64,000 bases of DNA. It comes from Paenibacillus profundus (GTDB lineage Bacteria; Bacillota; Bacilli; Paenibacillales; Paenibacillaceae). A program made the position numbers and the translations under genes. Below are positions 8,018-17,087 of the stretch, piece by piece. Numbering within the stretch: position 1 is the first letter of the stretch; the number at the start of each line of letters is the position of its first letter. The notes under the pieces are model-generated. The model was not told the origin of the DNA and searched no databases. It saw only the letters and a list, made by a program, of their open reading frames with translations. The stretch lies in assembly GCF_021369635.1 (NCBI RefSeq), contig NZ_JAJNBZ010000001.1, positions 1 through 64,000 of the forward strand. Reading direction: 5' to 3'.

Positions 8018-9933
8018 GCTGGTTGCAGCAATTATATGAGACGTATGAATCGAACCTGGAGCGGGTCGGGGTTGTCGAGAAGAAGCATAACGGGCAGGAA
8101 TTCACGCTGCTTCCGATTTCTCATACGACACAGACGGCACATATTGAAGTTCGTGTCACGGAAGACGGGGAATTTCATTCAGCGATCGTCATTGACAAGA
8201 GCGATGCCAGTACTTTGATTCCGTGCACAGAGGACTCCTCCAGCCGTTCGGGGACTGCCGTATTTCCTTATCCGCTGCATGATAAGTTAAGCTATGTGGC
8301 TGGAGACTACATTGACTATGGCGGACAAGCCAAGAAAGCGGATCAGTTCAAAGCCTATATCGAAAAGCTGGAAGAATGGGCTTTATCGCCATTTAGCCAT
8401 CCTCATGTCGCCAGTATTTTTAAGTACCTGAATAAAAAAAGGCTCGTTCGCGATCTGGTTGAAAAAGAGAACCTGTTGTCCCTAGATGGGAACGGTTGTC
8501 TGCTTGGCAAATGGGATAAAAAATACGGTGACGAGAAACCACCGCTGTTTGGCGTGCTCAATGGCGAACAAGAAAGCGCATTCATTCGTTTTACGGTCTA
8601 CTCCCCGGTTCGGCCGCTTAAGGAAGTGTGGAAAGATCCGGAGGTGTATGATTCGTTCATCCGCTACTATAACAGCAAGCTGGGCAACAACAAGCTGTGT
8701 TATGTGACGGGGCAATTGGTGCCAGGTACGGACAAGCATGCGAACAAAATACGAAATCCGGCAGACAAAGCGAAGTTGATCTCGGCCAGCGATACAAGCG
8801 GCTTTACGTTCCGGGGCCGGTTCAGCAGCAGCCAGGAAGTGGCGGGCATTAGCTATGAGGTATCGCAAAAAGCCCATAATGCGCTGAAATGGCTTATTAA
8901 CCGCCAAGGGAAAATCATTGATGGGCGCGTATTTCTCGTTTGGTCGAACGATGCGGTTGACGTGCCGGCTCCCGAAGAGGATACCTTTGCCCTATTTCCG
9001 GAACAGAGCGCGGCGCACAAAAGGGAGTCTTTTACGAGCGAAGGGTTGGCACGGGACATTGGGAGCGCTCTGGCCGGGTATGGAGCAGGACAGAAGCTTT
9101 CGATTACGAATCCCGCTGTAAATCTGCTTATCCTTGATTCTGCCACGACCGGGCGTATGGCTGTGCTATATTATCGCAATCTGGACAAGAAGCATTACTT
9201 TGAAAAGCTGGTGGAATGGCATTCCACTTGTGTATGGCTGCACCGTTACCGCAAAGATGAGCAAGGCGACTATGTTCAATTTTTCGGCACACCGGCGACG
9301 AAAGATATTGCTTATGCCGCTTACGGAACATCAGCCAGCGACAAGCTCGTAAAAGGGCTGATGGAACGCATGCTGCCGTGCATGGTAGACGGCGTCAAAA
9401 TTCCGGCGGATATTTTTAATAGCATCGTTCGCCGCGCGTCCAATCCGGTGGCGATGGAGAAGTGGGAATGGGAGAAGACGCTGAGCATTGCTTGCGCGTT
9501 AGTCAATAAAGTTTATGAGAAGGAGGGGTTCAAGGTGGCGCTGGACAAGGAGAATACGGACCGAAGCTATTTGTTTGGGAGATTGCTGGCGGTGGCTGAT
9601 ATTTTGGAACGGCGTGCGCTAGGTTCAGAAGAGACGCGCGCAACGAATGCGATTCGCTATATGAACTCGTTTGCGCAGCATCCGGAGCGGACGTGGAGGG
9701 TGATTCAAGCGGGCTTGCAGCCGTATCAGGCGCGATTGGGTGCGAAATGCACGGATCTGACGAAATTGATGGATGAGATTCTATCCAAATTCAAATATGA
9801 AGACTTTAATGACAAGCCTTTATCCGGAAAGTACTTGCTGGGACTCTCCAGCCAAAGACATGACTTTTTCCAAGGGAAGAAGAAGGAAGAAAATCAAACC
9901 AAACAATCCAACGAAGGAGAGAATCAATCATGA
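8014..9933 (+). CDS. cas8c: Cas8c, large Cascade subunit
   Basis: A 639-residue Csd1/Cas8c protein, the large subunit that recognises the PAM and helps open target DNA. The N-terminal segment [15 protein letters not shown] and later [12 protein letters not shown] and [12 protein letters not shown] are family-like. It starts at the ATG overlapping the cas5c stop and ends overlapping the cas7c start, so translation is coupled through the run. The C-terminal 132 codons carry their own ribosome binding site and GTG start (see the Cas11c entry). The tail is Lys/Glu/Gln-rich. Length is normal for the family (about 570-640). Confidence 0.95.
   Translation: MSWLQQLYETYESNLERVGVVEKKHNGQEFTLLPISHTTQTAHIEVRVTEDGEFHSAIVIDKSDASTLIPCTEDSSSRSGTAVFPYPLHDKLSYVAGDYIDYGGQAKKADQFKAYIEKLEEWALSPFSHPHVASIFKYLNKKRLVRDLVEKENLLSLDGNGCLLGKWDKKYGDEKPPLFGVLNGEQESAFIRFTVYSPVRPLKEVWKDPEVYDSFIRYYNSKLGNNKLCYVTGQLVPGTDKHANKIRNPADKAKLISASDTSGFTFRGRFSSSQEVAGISYEVSQKAHNALKWLINRQGKIIDGRVFLVWSNDAVDVPAPEEDTFALFPEQSAAHKRESFTSEGLARDIGSALAGYGAGQKLSITNPAVNLLILDSATTGRMAVLYYRNLDKKHYFEKLVEWHSTCVWLHRYRKDEQGDYVQFFGTPATKDIAYAAYGTSASDKLVKGLMERMLPCMVDGVKIPADIFNSIVRRASNPVAMEKWEWEKTLSIACALVNKVYEKEGFKVALDKENTDRSYLFGRLLAVADILERRALGSEETRATNAIRYMNSFAQHPERTWRVIQAGLQPYQARLGAKCTDLTKLMDEILSKFKYEDFNDKPLSGKYLLGLSSQRHDFFQGKKKEENQTKQSNEGENQS
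9535..9933 (+). CDS. cas11c: Cas11c small subunit, internal in-frame start in cas8c
   Basis: Within cas8c, AAGGAGGGG (9520-9528) is followed at six-base spacing by an in-frame GTG (9535), giving a 132-residue protein. Its sequence is helix-rich ([32 protein letters not shown]), as expected of Cas11, and length matches known Cas11c proteins of about 120-130 residues. In other I-C systems Cas11c is made from such an internal site and is needed for a complete Cascade. What I see is the site, the frame and the length; the function is inferred from family knowledge. Confidence 0.8.
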   Translation: MALDKENTDRSYLFGRLLAVADILERRALGSEETRATNAIRYMNSFAQHPERTWRVIQAGLQPYQARLGAKCTDLTKLMDEILSKFKYEDFNDKPLSGKYLLGLSSQRHDFFQGKKKEENQTKQSNEGENQS

Positions 9934-10793
9934 CAATTCTCGATCATAAAATTGATTTTGCTGTTGTATTTTCTGTGACCAAAGCCAACCCGAACGGTGA
10001 TCCTTTGAATGGCAACCAGCCGCGTCAAAACTATGACGGTCATGGTGAAGTGTCGGATGTGGCGCTGAAACGGAAAATTCGAAACCGGCTGCAAGATCTC
10101 GGCGAGCCTATTTTTGTCCAGTCCAATGATAGAAATGATGATCAGCTTAAAAGTTTGCGCGAGCGGGCGGAAGCAAACGAGGCACTGGCAAAAATATTAA
10201 AACAAAAAGGCGGTTCCGGCGAAGAGTTAGCGAAAATCGCTTGCGAGCAGTGGATCGATGTCCGTAGCTTCGGACAGGTATTTGCCTTCAAGGGCAGCGG
10301 AGATAAAGGGGTGTCTGTTGGCGTGCGCGGTCCGGTGTCGATACATACGGCAACGAGCGTCGATCCGATTGATATTACGAGTATGCAGATTACGAAGAGC
10401 GTCAATTCGGAGCCGGGCGAGAAAAGAGGATCGGACACAATGGGCATGAAGCATCGGGTGGACTTCGGCGTATATGTCTTCTATGGCAGCATCAATACGC
10501 AGTTGGCGGAAAAGACAGGCTTCACTACGGAAGATGCGGAGAAAATCAAGCAGACGCTTGTTACACTGTTCGAAAATGATGCTTCTTCTGCCAGACCGGA
10601 AGGAAGTATGGAAGTGCACAAAGTGTATTGGTGGGAGCACAGCTCCAAGTTGGGTCAATATTCATCTGCGAAAGTGCACCGCTCCTTGCATGTTAGCAAA
10701 AATAAGGAAGAAGCGAAATCGTTCCAAGAAGATTATGATATTGCGTTGGACGAGTTGGAAGGCTTGAAGGTAGAGATCATCGATGGCCTATAA
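9930..10793 (+). CDS. cas7c: Cas7c, Cascade backbone subunit
   Basis: A 287-residue Csd2/Cas7 protein. Copies polymerise along the crRNA spacer to form the Cascade backbone. The family signature near the N-terminus is clear: VTKANPNGDPLNGNQPR (residues 13-29), followed by VSDVALKRKIRNRLQ. GVRGPVSIHTATSVDPID and MGMKHRVDFGVYVF are further conserved blocks. The ATG overlaps the cas8c stop by 4 bp, with GAAGGAG upstream. It overlaps cas4 by 11 bp. Confidence 0.96.
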   Translation: MTILDHKIDFAVVFSVTKANPNGDPLNGNQPRQNYDGHGEVSDVALKRKIRNRLQDLGEPIFVQSNDRNDDQLKSLRERAEANEALAKILKQKGGSGEELAKIACEQWIDVRSFGQVFAFKGSGDKGVSVGVRGPVSIHTATSVDPIDITSMQITKSVNSEPGEKRGSDTMGMKHRVDFGVYVFYGSINTQLAEKTGFTTEDAEKIKQTLVTLFENDASSARPEGSMEVHKVYWWEHSSKLGQYSSAKVHRSLHVSKNKEEAKSFQEDYDIALDELEGLKVEIIDGL

Positions 10794-11454
10794 TGATGAG
10801 GATAGCTATTTAATGCTATCGGGCATCCAGCATTTTCAATTCTGCAAGCGGCAATGGGCGTTGATTCACATAGAACAGCAATGGGAAGAAAATGTGAAGA
10901 CGATCGAAGGGCAACATCTCCATCGCAATGCAGATCAACCGTTCACGAGGGAAAAGCGCGGCGACAAGCTTGTCGTTCGCGCTATGTCTGTCAAGTCGCA
11001 TGAATTGAAATTGGCAGGTATCTGCGATGTGGTCGAGTTCGTACAAGACAGCTGCGGAGTAGAGATTCGTGGGGCTGAAGGCAAATATATCGCTTATCCT
11101 GTTGAGTACAAGCGCGGCAAGCCGAAGACGGATGAATCAGATGTATTGCAACTGGCTGCGCAAGCGCTCTGTCTGGAAGAGATGCTGTTGTGCGATGTAC
11201 AGACCGGATATATTTTTTATCAAGAGTTGAAGCATCGAATTGAAGTTCCGCTTACGGATGATGTGAAGCAGAGGGTCAGAGTTGTCGCAGCGGAGATGCA
11301 TGATTATTACAAGCGCAACCATACACCCAAAGTAAAAGGCGGGCCATACTGCAAAAACTGCTCGCTGCAATCTATCTGTCTCCCAGCTCTGATGAATAAA
11401 CGGACGGTAAAAAGTTATATTGAGGGGAAGATCAGAGATGAAGCGCCTTCTTAA
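10783..11454 (+). CDS. cas4: Cas4 nuclease, spacer PAM processing
   Basis: A 223-residue RecB-type nuclease with an iron-sulfur cluster, which trims prespacers and sets PAM choice and orientation during adaptation. The four cluster cysteines are visible: C21 (FQFCKRQW) and C190, C193, C199 (YCKNCSLQSIC). RecB motifs include GICDVVEF, PVEYKRGKPK and a QxxxY-like DVLQLAAQAL. Its start lies inside cas7c and its end overlaps cas1 by 17 bp, the usual I-C order cas4-cas1-cas2. Confidence 0.95.
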   Translation: MAYNDEDSYLMLSGIQHFQFCKRQWALIHIEQQWEENVKTIEGQHLHRNADQPFTREKRGDKLVVRAMSVKSHELKLAGICDVVEFVQDSCGVEIRGAEGKYIAYPVEYKRGKPKTDESDVLQLAAQALCLEEMLLCDVQTGYIFYQELKHRIEVPLTDDVKQRVRVVAAEMHDYYKRNHTPKVKGGPYCKNCSLQSICLPALMNKRTVKSYIEGKIRDEAPS

Positions 11455-12469
11455 CACGTTATATGTAAACCAGCCGGACGTTTATATGGCATTGGACGGG
11501 GACAATATTGTGCTGCTGAAGGGAGAAGAGAAGCTGGGCCGTCTTCCGTTGCACAATCTGGAAGCTATCGTTGCTTTTGGTTATACAGGAGCAAGTCCTG
11601 CGTTGATGGGGTATTGTGCGGATCGGAATATAGCGATCACCTTTATGACGATGAGTGGGCGGTTTTTGGCGCGTGTCATTGGACAGAGCAAAGGGAACGT
11701 TGTTCTGCGAAAAAAACAATATCTTGTCTCCGAGAATGAGACTTCGTCAGCCCAAATTGCACGCAACTTTATAGTGGCCAAAATTTTCAATCATAAATGG
11801 ATGATTGAACGAATGACGAGAGACTACCCGCTAAGGATAGATATCGCTCAGTTCAAGGAGATTTCCGGGCAGTTGTCATCCCTTATGCTGGAAGTGAGAG
11901 AGTGTGAGGATCTGGAGCGGTTAAGAGGCTTGGAAGGACAGGCTGCGGTCAGTTACAATAAGGCGATGGGTCAAATGATTCTGCAGCAGACAGACGATTT
12001 TTATTTTCGTTTCCGTTCTCGCAGACCACCGCTGGATAATGTGAATGCGATGCTGTCCCTTGCATATACGTTATTAGCGAATGATATGGCAGCTGCCCTG
12101 GAAGCGGTTGGTCTGGATGCATATGTTGGGTTCCTGCATCGGGATCGTCCGGGACGGGCTTCACTGGCGTTGGATGTTATGGAAGAATTGCGGGGAATCT
12201 ATGCAGATAAATTTGTTCTAACTATGATCAATAAGAAAATCGTGAACAAAGATGATTTTTATACAAAGGAAAATGGCGCTGTTCTTATGACAGATGAGGC
12301 CAGAAAGAAATTTTTGACGGCATGGCAAAATAAAAAACAAGAGAAAATCATGCACCCGTATTTAGGTGAGAAAATAAGCTGGGGCTTAGTGCCACATGCC
12401 CAAGCATTGTTGCTGGCGCGTTATTTGCGCAATGATCTGGATGAATACCCTCCATTTCTATGGAAGTAG
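11438..12469 (+). CDS. cas1: Cas1 integrase
   Basis: A 343-residue Cas1, the catalytic subunit of the spacer integrase. Metal ligands are in place: E166 (GLEGQ), H234 (FLHRDRPGR) and D246 (LALDVMEE). The ATG at 11438 follows GAGGGGAAG and gives the typical I-C N-terminus MKRLLNTLYVNQPDVYM; an upstream in-frame TTG at 11420 is less likely. It is coupled to cas4 by a 17-bp overlap. Confidence 0.97.
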   Translation: MKRLLNTLYVNQPDVYMALDGDNIVLLKGEEKLGRLPLHNLEAIVAFGYTGASPALMGYCADRNIAITFMTMSGRFLARVIGQSKGNVVLRKKQYLVSENETSSAQIARNFIVAKIFNHKWMIERMTRDYPLRIDIAQFKEISGQLSSLMLEVRECEDLERLRGLEGQAAVSYNKAMGQMILQQTDDFYFRFRSRRPPLDNVNAMLSLAYTLLANDMAAALEAVGLDAYVGFLHRDRPGRASLALDVMEELRGIYADKFVLTMINKKIVNKDDFYTKENGAVLMTDEARKKFLTAWQNKKQEKIMHPYLGEKISWGLVPHAQALLLARYLRNDLDEYPPFLWK

Positions 12470-12478
12470 GTGTTTAGA

Positions 12479-12769
12479 TTGCTAGTGTTAATCACATATG
12501 ATGTAAAGACAACGACCAGTGCGGGCCAACGAAGGCTGCGCAGAGTCTCAAAACTGTGCCAGAACTACGGCCAGAGAGTTCAAAACTCCGTCTTTGAATG
12601 TAATGTAGACGCTGCTCAATTCGCCAGCCTGAAGATTCAATTGGCCGATATTATAGATCAAAAGGAAGACAGCCTGCGCTTCTATCAATTGGGGAACAAC
12701 TATAAAAACAAGGTTGAGCATATCGGCGTGAAAGAATCTATTGATATGGAAGGGCCACTAATTATCTAG
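12479..12769 (+). CDS. cas2: Cas2, adaptation complex subunit
   Basis: A 96-residue Cas2 that bridges two Cas1 dimers in the integrase. MLVLITYDVKTT at the N-terminus has the conserved Asp after beta-1; NYGQRVQNSVFEC and YQLGNNYKNKVEHIG are family blocks. The TTG at 12479 gives the canonical N-terminus; a GTG at 12470 would add three residues. The stop codon touches the 44-bp leader element of array 2, so the gene end and the leader abut. Confidence 0.95.
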   Translation: MLVLITYDVKTTTSAGQRRLRRVSKLCQNYGQRVQNSVFECNVDAAQFASLKIQLADIIDQKEDSLRFYQLGNNYKNKVEHIGVKESIDMEGPLII

Positions 12770-12812
12770 TGCGAATGTATAGTGCACATGAAATCTCCGG
12801 GGGATTCGCACC
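12769..12812 (+). repeat. Leader element copy 2 (44 bp, inverted repeat)
   Basis: Same element as at 169-212, 41 of 44 identical, starting at the last base of the cas2 stop codon. Arms GTGCGAAT and ATTCGCAC can pair. In this copy six T lie at 12815-12820, so it could also terminate the cas transcript. It lies 145 bp before the first repeat of array 2. Confidence 0.7.
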
Positions 12813-12957
12813 GCGTTTTTTCTATAATTATAGGTAAAGTCCATTTTATGGTTTGTTGCAAAATGAAAAAGACCTATTTTTAGCTTGATTCTATAGCTCT
12901 TTTGATTAGTTACATCATATTAAGAACGAAATGTGATTTTCACAATCATTTTTCGCT
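12813..12957 (+). promoter_or_regulatory. Leader of CRISPR array 2
   Basis: AT-rich non-coding DNA between the cas2-linked element and the first repeat, ending in TTCGCT as in leader 1. The array 2 promoter is expected here, but I cannot assign -35/-10 boxes with confidence. Confidence 0.7.
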
Positions 12958-14600
12958 GTCGCATCCTACGCGGATGCGTGGATTGAAATGACTTGGTCGC
13001 GGTTGAGGACGTAATTATCGAGTCGTCGCATCCTACGCGGATGCGTGGATTGAAATGAGTAATAAGCGGCACGCGTGTCAGTAATCGGCGTCGCATCCTA
13101 CGCGGATGCGTGGATTGAAATTATCACGAGCGCACCAGCTTCGTCCAGCGTGCCGCCGTCGCATCCTACGCGGATGCGTGGATTGAAATTCCAAATGTGC
13201 GCGCGTCCAGAAAAACCGCTTGTGTCGCATCCTACGCGGATGCGTGGATTGAAATAGCAACTTTGCGTATCGTAGGAGCAAACTTTTCACCGTCGCATCC
13301 TACGCGGATGCGTGGATTGAAATATACTTGTCTCATTTAGCAAACTCAGCTCCCACCGGTCGCATCCTACGCGGATGCGTGGATTGAAATTCCTTAGCTA
13401 AGGAAACGCCTACCGTCGATACATGGTCGCATCCTACGCGGATGCGTGGATTGAAATTTCCTGAAAGGTGGTGGGTAGCGTGACCTTTGCCATGTCGCAT
13501 CCTACGCGGATGCGTGGATTGAAATACCCCGAACGAGAGGAACATTTCGTAAGAGATAACAGTCGCATCCTACGCGGATGCGTGGATTGAAATCTTGCCC
13601 TGCTTATGATAATAGCCATCCAGCAGCATAACGTCGCATCCTACGCGGATGCGTGGATTGAAATTAATCTATCAAATTCATTCTCCTGATGAAACATAGT
13701 CGCATCCTACGCGGATGCGTGGATTGAAATATTATCTCCTGTCTATGACCAAAAGTTTCAAAGCAGTCGCATCCTACGCGGATGCGTGGATTGAAATATT
13801 TTGGAATTCAGTGAAGAGGCCTTAGCTAAAAGTCGCATCCTACGCGGATGCGTGGATTGAAATCGTACCCCAGTTATCATAATGGTCGGGGTCGTCCGGT
13901 CGCATCCTACGCGGATGCGTGGATTGAAATTTTCGATTGGTAACGTTACTATTGGACTCATTGGTCGCATCCTACGCGGATGCGTGGATTGAAATGCCAG
14001 AGCATCGAGGCAAGTATGGCGCTTATTCAGCGTCGCATCCTACGCGGATGCGTGGATTGAAATAATATGACTCAGCAAAAATTGGCCAACAAATTGCACG
14101 TCGCATCCTACGCGGATGCGTGGATTGAAATCAAACGATTGAACGGTTGGGACTGATGAGCCAAGCGTCGCATCCTACGCGGATGCGTGGATTGAAATGC
14201 ATGAGTAAGAAGGAAGCTGTCATCTATCATCGTCGCATCCTACGCGGATGCGTGGATTGAAATAACTTGCAATGACCATATAAATCTATGGGCGCTACGT
14301 CGCATCCTACGCGGATGCGTGGATTGAAATATGGTATGGGAATGTACAAGGTGCCAGAAAGAGAGTCGCATCCTACGCGGATGCGTGGATTGAAATACGC
14401 CAAGCTGAACGTTATACTCCGCAGCTCTCCGAGTCGCATCCTACGCGGATGCGTGGATTGAAATTGCAGACAGAGGCAGCGAAAATTCGACGTTTGAACG
14501 TCGCATCCTACGCGGATGCGCGGATTGAAATCTGCAGCGTAATTTCTGGGCGACTCTCGGTTAAAAAGGTCGCATCCTACAGGGATGCGTGGATTGAAAC
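12958..14600 (+). CRISPR. CRISPR array 2, type I-C, 25 repeats and 24 spacers
   Basis: Same 32-bp repeat and orientation as array 1. Repeats start at 12958, 13025, 13090, 13158, 13224, 13292, 13359, 13426, 13494, 13562, 13633, 13699, 13766, 13832, 13899, 13964, 14032, 14100, 14167, 14232, 14299, 14365, 14433, 14500 and 14569. Spacers are 33-39 bp; the longest is 13594-13632. The first 23 repeats are identical. Repeat 24 has one change outside the stem, and repeat 25 has two loop changes and a changed last base, so age increases rightward, away from cas2 and the leader. Crossed reading frames inside the array are not genes. Confidence 0.98.
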
Positions 14601-14679
14601 AAGCATGGAGCATTACGATTCCGCCATGACATGAATGTATTAGAGACTCAACCGCAGTCACTTCTGAGCGGTGCGTAAA

Positions 14680-14720
14680 CAGCAAGCTGATGTCCCGAGA
14701 GACAAGAGCTTGCTGTTCTT
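14680..14720 (+). terminator. Terminator after CRISPR array 2
   Basis: CAGCAAGCT (14680-14688) pairs with AGCTTGCTG (14707-14715), with an inner TGTC/GACA stem, followed by a T-rich stretch. It lies 80 bp past the last repeat and would end the pre-crRNA. Confidence 0.6.
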
Positions 14721-14835
14721 TGCTTTCAATGATGTTATTGAATACATACCTTTATAATCTGATATTATCCCCATACATGAGATATCTTTCAGACTCTGCT
14801 GCAAACATCTTCAGATTGAAAAATACTTTTCAATA

Positions 14836-15247
14836 TTAGTTTGGAGAGACTGTATCGCTTCCATTAAAGTGCTTTCTATCGTAATCTGTGGTGTTCTTTG
14901 AATGAGATTTACTCCAACCAAGATAAGGTGTTTTCCAAAGATCCCAATGAACCTCAGCTTCCTCAATCGTGCCCTGTTCGACAGCAGTCTCAGCATATCC
15001 GCTATAAGAAAGTTGGAGTTTGCCCGAGGCTTGTATTGAGTGAAATTTTTGTTAACAGTAAAATTACCAGAGTATGGAGCGAGGTATCCTGATTCAGTCT
15101 GGTAATCTGTGAATTTTCAACAGCAACATGATTAGATTGCATGAACAGTGGTGCATATTTTGCTGGAAAAGTGTTTGGAATTGGTACACATTCTCCTGTT
15201 GGTTTACTTTGGAATCTTGATGAATCGTATTCTACAGCGTGTCTCAA
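14836..15247 (-). pseudogene. Decayed minus-strand gene of unknown family
   Basis: Read on the minus strand, protein-like segments occur in different frames: FQSKPTGECVPIPNTFPAKY near 15190, then APYSGNFTVNKNFTQYKP near 15070, then a 71-codon open stretch (15051-14836) with SYSGYAETAVEQG and HWDLWKTPYLGWSKSH, ending in TAA. No single frame spans the region and the last segment has no start codon, so frameshifts seem to have broken one gene. I do not recognise the family. The flanks 14721-14835 and 15248-15420 hold nothing I can name. Confidence 0.45.
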
Positions 15248-15420
15248 ATACGAGACTTACACCGTATTTACAACGATGAAGAGATGAACTTGATTTAAAT
15301 CACCGGACTTTTAAAGCGATTCATTTTCGTACATGCACTTCTAGGCCGCCGCCCACATACAATGTATAACTGTGTTGGGATAAATACCGAACGTCGTCAG
15401 ACATCTGGAGGTGGCATGGC

Positions 15421-16128
15421 ATGACCGGATTGTTTGCGACGATTGTCTTGTTCATCAAGCAATTGTCGCTCCTTGTGTCCTACGTAAAGAACAACGCCTT
15501 CCCGCAACCGCTGGCCGAAGAGGATGAAATGAAGCATTTGCAGCTCATGGCAGCAGGCAACGCTCAGTCGCGCAACACGCTCATCGAACACAACCTCCGG
15601 CTTGTGGCACACATTGTGAAGAAATTTGACAACACTGGCGAAGACTTGGAAGATTTGATTTCCATCGGCACGATTGGACTGATCAAAGCGATTGAGAGCT
15701 TTCAACCGAATAAAGGGACGAAGCTTGCGACGTTTGCCGCGCGCTGTATCGAAAATGAGATTTTAATGCACCTGCGCTCACTGAAAAAGACACGCAAAGA
15801 TGTATCGCTCCACGATCCAATCGGGACAGATAAGGAAGGAAACGAAATTACATTAATTGACATTCTTGGAACGGAAAGTGATGAAGTGGTCGAAAAGGTA
15901 CAGTTGAAAATTGAAAAGAGTAAAATATACCGCAATCTGGATATATTGGACGAACGGGAGCAAGAAGTTATTCGGGGACGCTTCGGTCTGGATGGAGGCG
16001 GGGACGAACGCACCCAGCGGGAGATTGCCAAGGAATTAGGCATTTCACGCAGCTATGTATCACGGATTGAGAAACGTGCGCTCATGAAGCTGTATCATGA
16101 ATTTTATAAAAATAAAGGCCGAATTTGA
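15421..16128 (+). CDS. sigK: RNA polymerase sigma factor SigK, intact
   Basis: A 235-residue sporulation sigma factor directing late mother-cell transcription. The N-terminal pro-sequence [22 protein letters not shown] is hydrophobic, as in pro-SigK cleaved by SpoIVFB. Region 2 ([20 protein letters not shown]) and region 4 helix-turn-helix ([23 protein letters not shown]) follow. The ATG at 15421 has GGAGG nine bases before it. A CATACAAT at 15356-15363 resembles a sigma-E/K -10 box, without a clear -35. The gene is continuous, not split by a skin element as in B. subtilis 168. Confidence 0.95.
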   Translation: MTGLFATIVLFIKQLSLLVSYVKNNAFPQPLAEEDEMKHLQLMAAGNAQSRNTLIEHNLRLVAHIVKKFDNTGEDLEDLISIGTIGLIKAIESFQPNKGTKLATFAARCIENEILMHLRSLKKTRKDVSLHDPIGTDKEGNEITLIDILGTESDEVVEKVQLKIEKSKIYRNLDILDEREQEVIRGRFGLDGGGDERTQREIAKELGISRSYVSRIEKRALMKLYHEFYKNKGRI

Positions 16129-16135
16129 CCGGAGT

Positions 16136-16180
16136 CCCTGCCTGATACCAGCCTGAGGTGTCAGCGCGGGGGTTTCCTTT
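16136..16180 (+). terminator. Terminator of sigK
   Basis: CCCTGCCTGATACC pairs with GGTGTCAGCGCGGGG, with a G-U pair and small internal mismatch, then TTTCCTTTT. It starts just after the sigK stop codon. Confidence 0.75.
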
Positions 16181-16265
16181 TCCAGCGCCGTTGTTCGCTT
16201 CCTGCGAACGGCTTGACGTAATCCTCTTTCATATCGCGCCTCCCTTGGACGACTACCTGATTCAC

Positions 16266-16296
16266 TTGTTACTTAAGAATCGAAATTTGCTATAAT
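16266..16296 (+). promoter_or_regulatory. Promoter of the CBM9-like gene
   Basis: TTGTTA (16266-16271), 19 bp, perfect TATAAT (16291-16296). Because the in-frame ATG at 16295 lies in the -10 box, the true start is the later ATG at 16346. Confidence 0.6.
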
Positions 16297-16345
16297 GGGC
16301 AAGAATCGCAACAGCCACTTTGCAGCAACGAGGGGAGACGACAAC

Positions 16346-17014
16346 ATGAATGCAAGTCAGGATGGAAGTAACGAAGTGAAGGAAGAAAGCGTGCCGGCAC
16401 TGCCGCAGCTTCCGGAATACCGGTGCAGGCATATTACCGGAGACGCTCCGGATTGGACCGGGATCGCAGCGATAGAGCTAGCGGATGTGGTGACTGGAGC
16501 AGTGCCGCGGATGCGCACCGCCATCCGATCGTGCTGGACGGATACGACACTGTATATCCGCTTTGAATGCGAGGATGATTGCGTGGTCAGTCCGTATACG
16601 AAACGCGACGATCCTTTATTTGAAGCTGACGTGGTCGAATGCTTCATCGACACGGCCGGATCGGGCCGGAGTTATTATGAATTCAATCTCAGTCCGCATA
16701 ACGTCGTATTCGATTCATACATAACGAACAATCCGGGCGAGCCGAAAGCCTTCCACCCGGAGTGGGATGCACAGCAGTTGGTCACATCCGTCGCTTATGT
16801 ATCTCAGCCCGAGCGCCGGGTCATTTACGAATACGCCATCGCATTTTCCGATTTGCAGGCTACGCCGCATACAGGGACGGAATGGCGCATCAATTTGTTC
16901 CGCATCGACGAGGATGATCTGGGAACGCGTGAATATACCGCTTGGTCCCCGACTGGCGCCGTCAACTTTCACGTTCACGAACGGTTCGGCAGATTTCGGT
17001 TCATACAGGAATAG
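16346..17014 (+). CDS. Family-9 carbohydrate-binding-like protein
   Basis: A 222-residue soluble protein without signal peptide. The body resembles the CBM9/DOMON-like sandwich of stand-alone proteins: TAIRSCWTDTTLYIRFECED, DPLFEADVVECFID, and YYEFNLSPHNVVFDSYI are typical strands of this family (D-V-V-E-x-F-I-D with an acidic calcium or sugar site). GAGGGGAG precedes the ATG. It is monocistronic, with its own promoter and terminator. Binding of a sugar is inferred from the family; no catalytic residues are seen. Confidence 0.7.
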   Translation: MNASQDGSNEVKEESVPALPQLPEYRCRHITGDAPDWTGIAAIELADVVTGAVPRMRTAIRSCWTDTTLYIRFECEDDCVVSPYTKRDDPLFEADVVECFIDTAGSGRSYYEFNLSPHNVVFDSYITNNPGEPKAFHPEWDAQQLVTSVAYVSQPERRVIYEYAIAFSDLQATPHTGTEWRINLFRIDEDDLGTREYTAWSPTGAVNFHVHERFGRFRFIQE

Positions 17015-17019
17015 GAATG

Positions 17020-17067
17020 AAGTGTCTCGTCCTCTGGCTCATGCGAGCGGGAGTGAGGCACTTTTTT
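17020..17067 (+). terminator. Terminator between convergent genes
   Basis: AAGTGTCTC (17020-17028) pairs with GAGGCACTT (17055-17063), one G-U pair, then a T-run to 17066. It ends the CBM9-like gene. Confidence 0.75.
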
Positions 17068-17087
17068 GATCTTAGAAATGAAAGTTC

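Noticed and set aside
13075-14685. Open reading frames spanning array 2, on both strands
   Set aside because: Same reason: repeat translation (NPRIRVGCD and similar units). No gene lies in the array.
14601-15420. A tRNA or other known structured RNA in the gap before sigK
   Set aside because: No cloverleaf or known RNA motif could be built; only the terminator and the decayed gene are visible.
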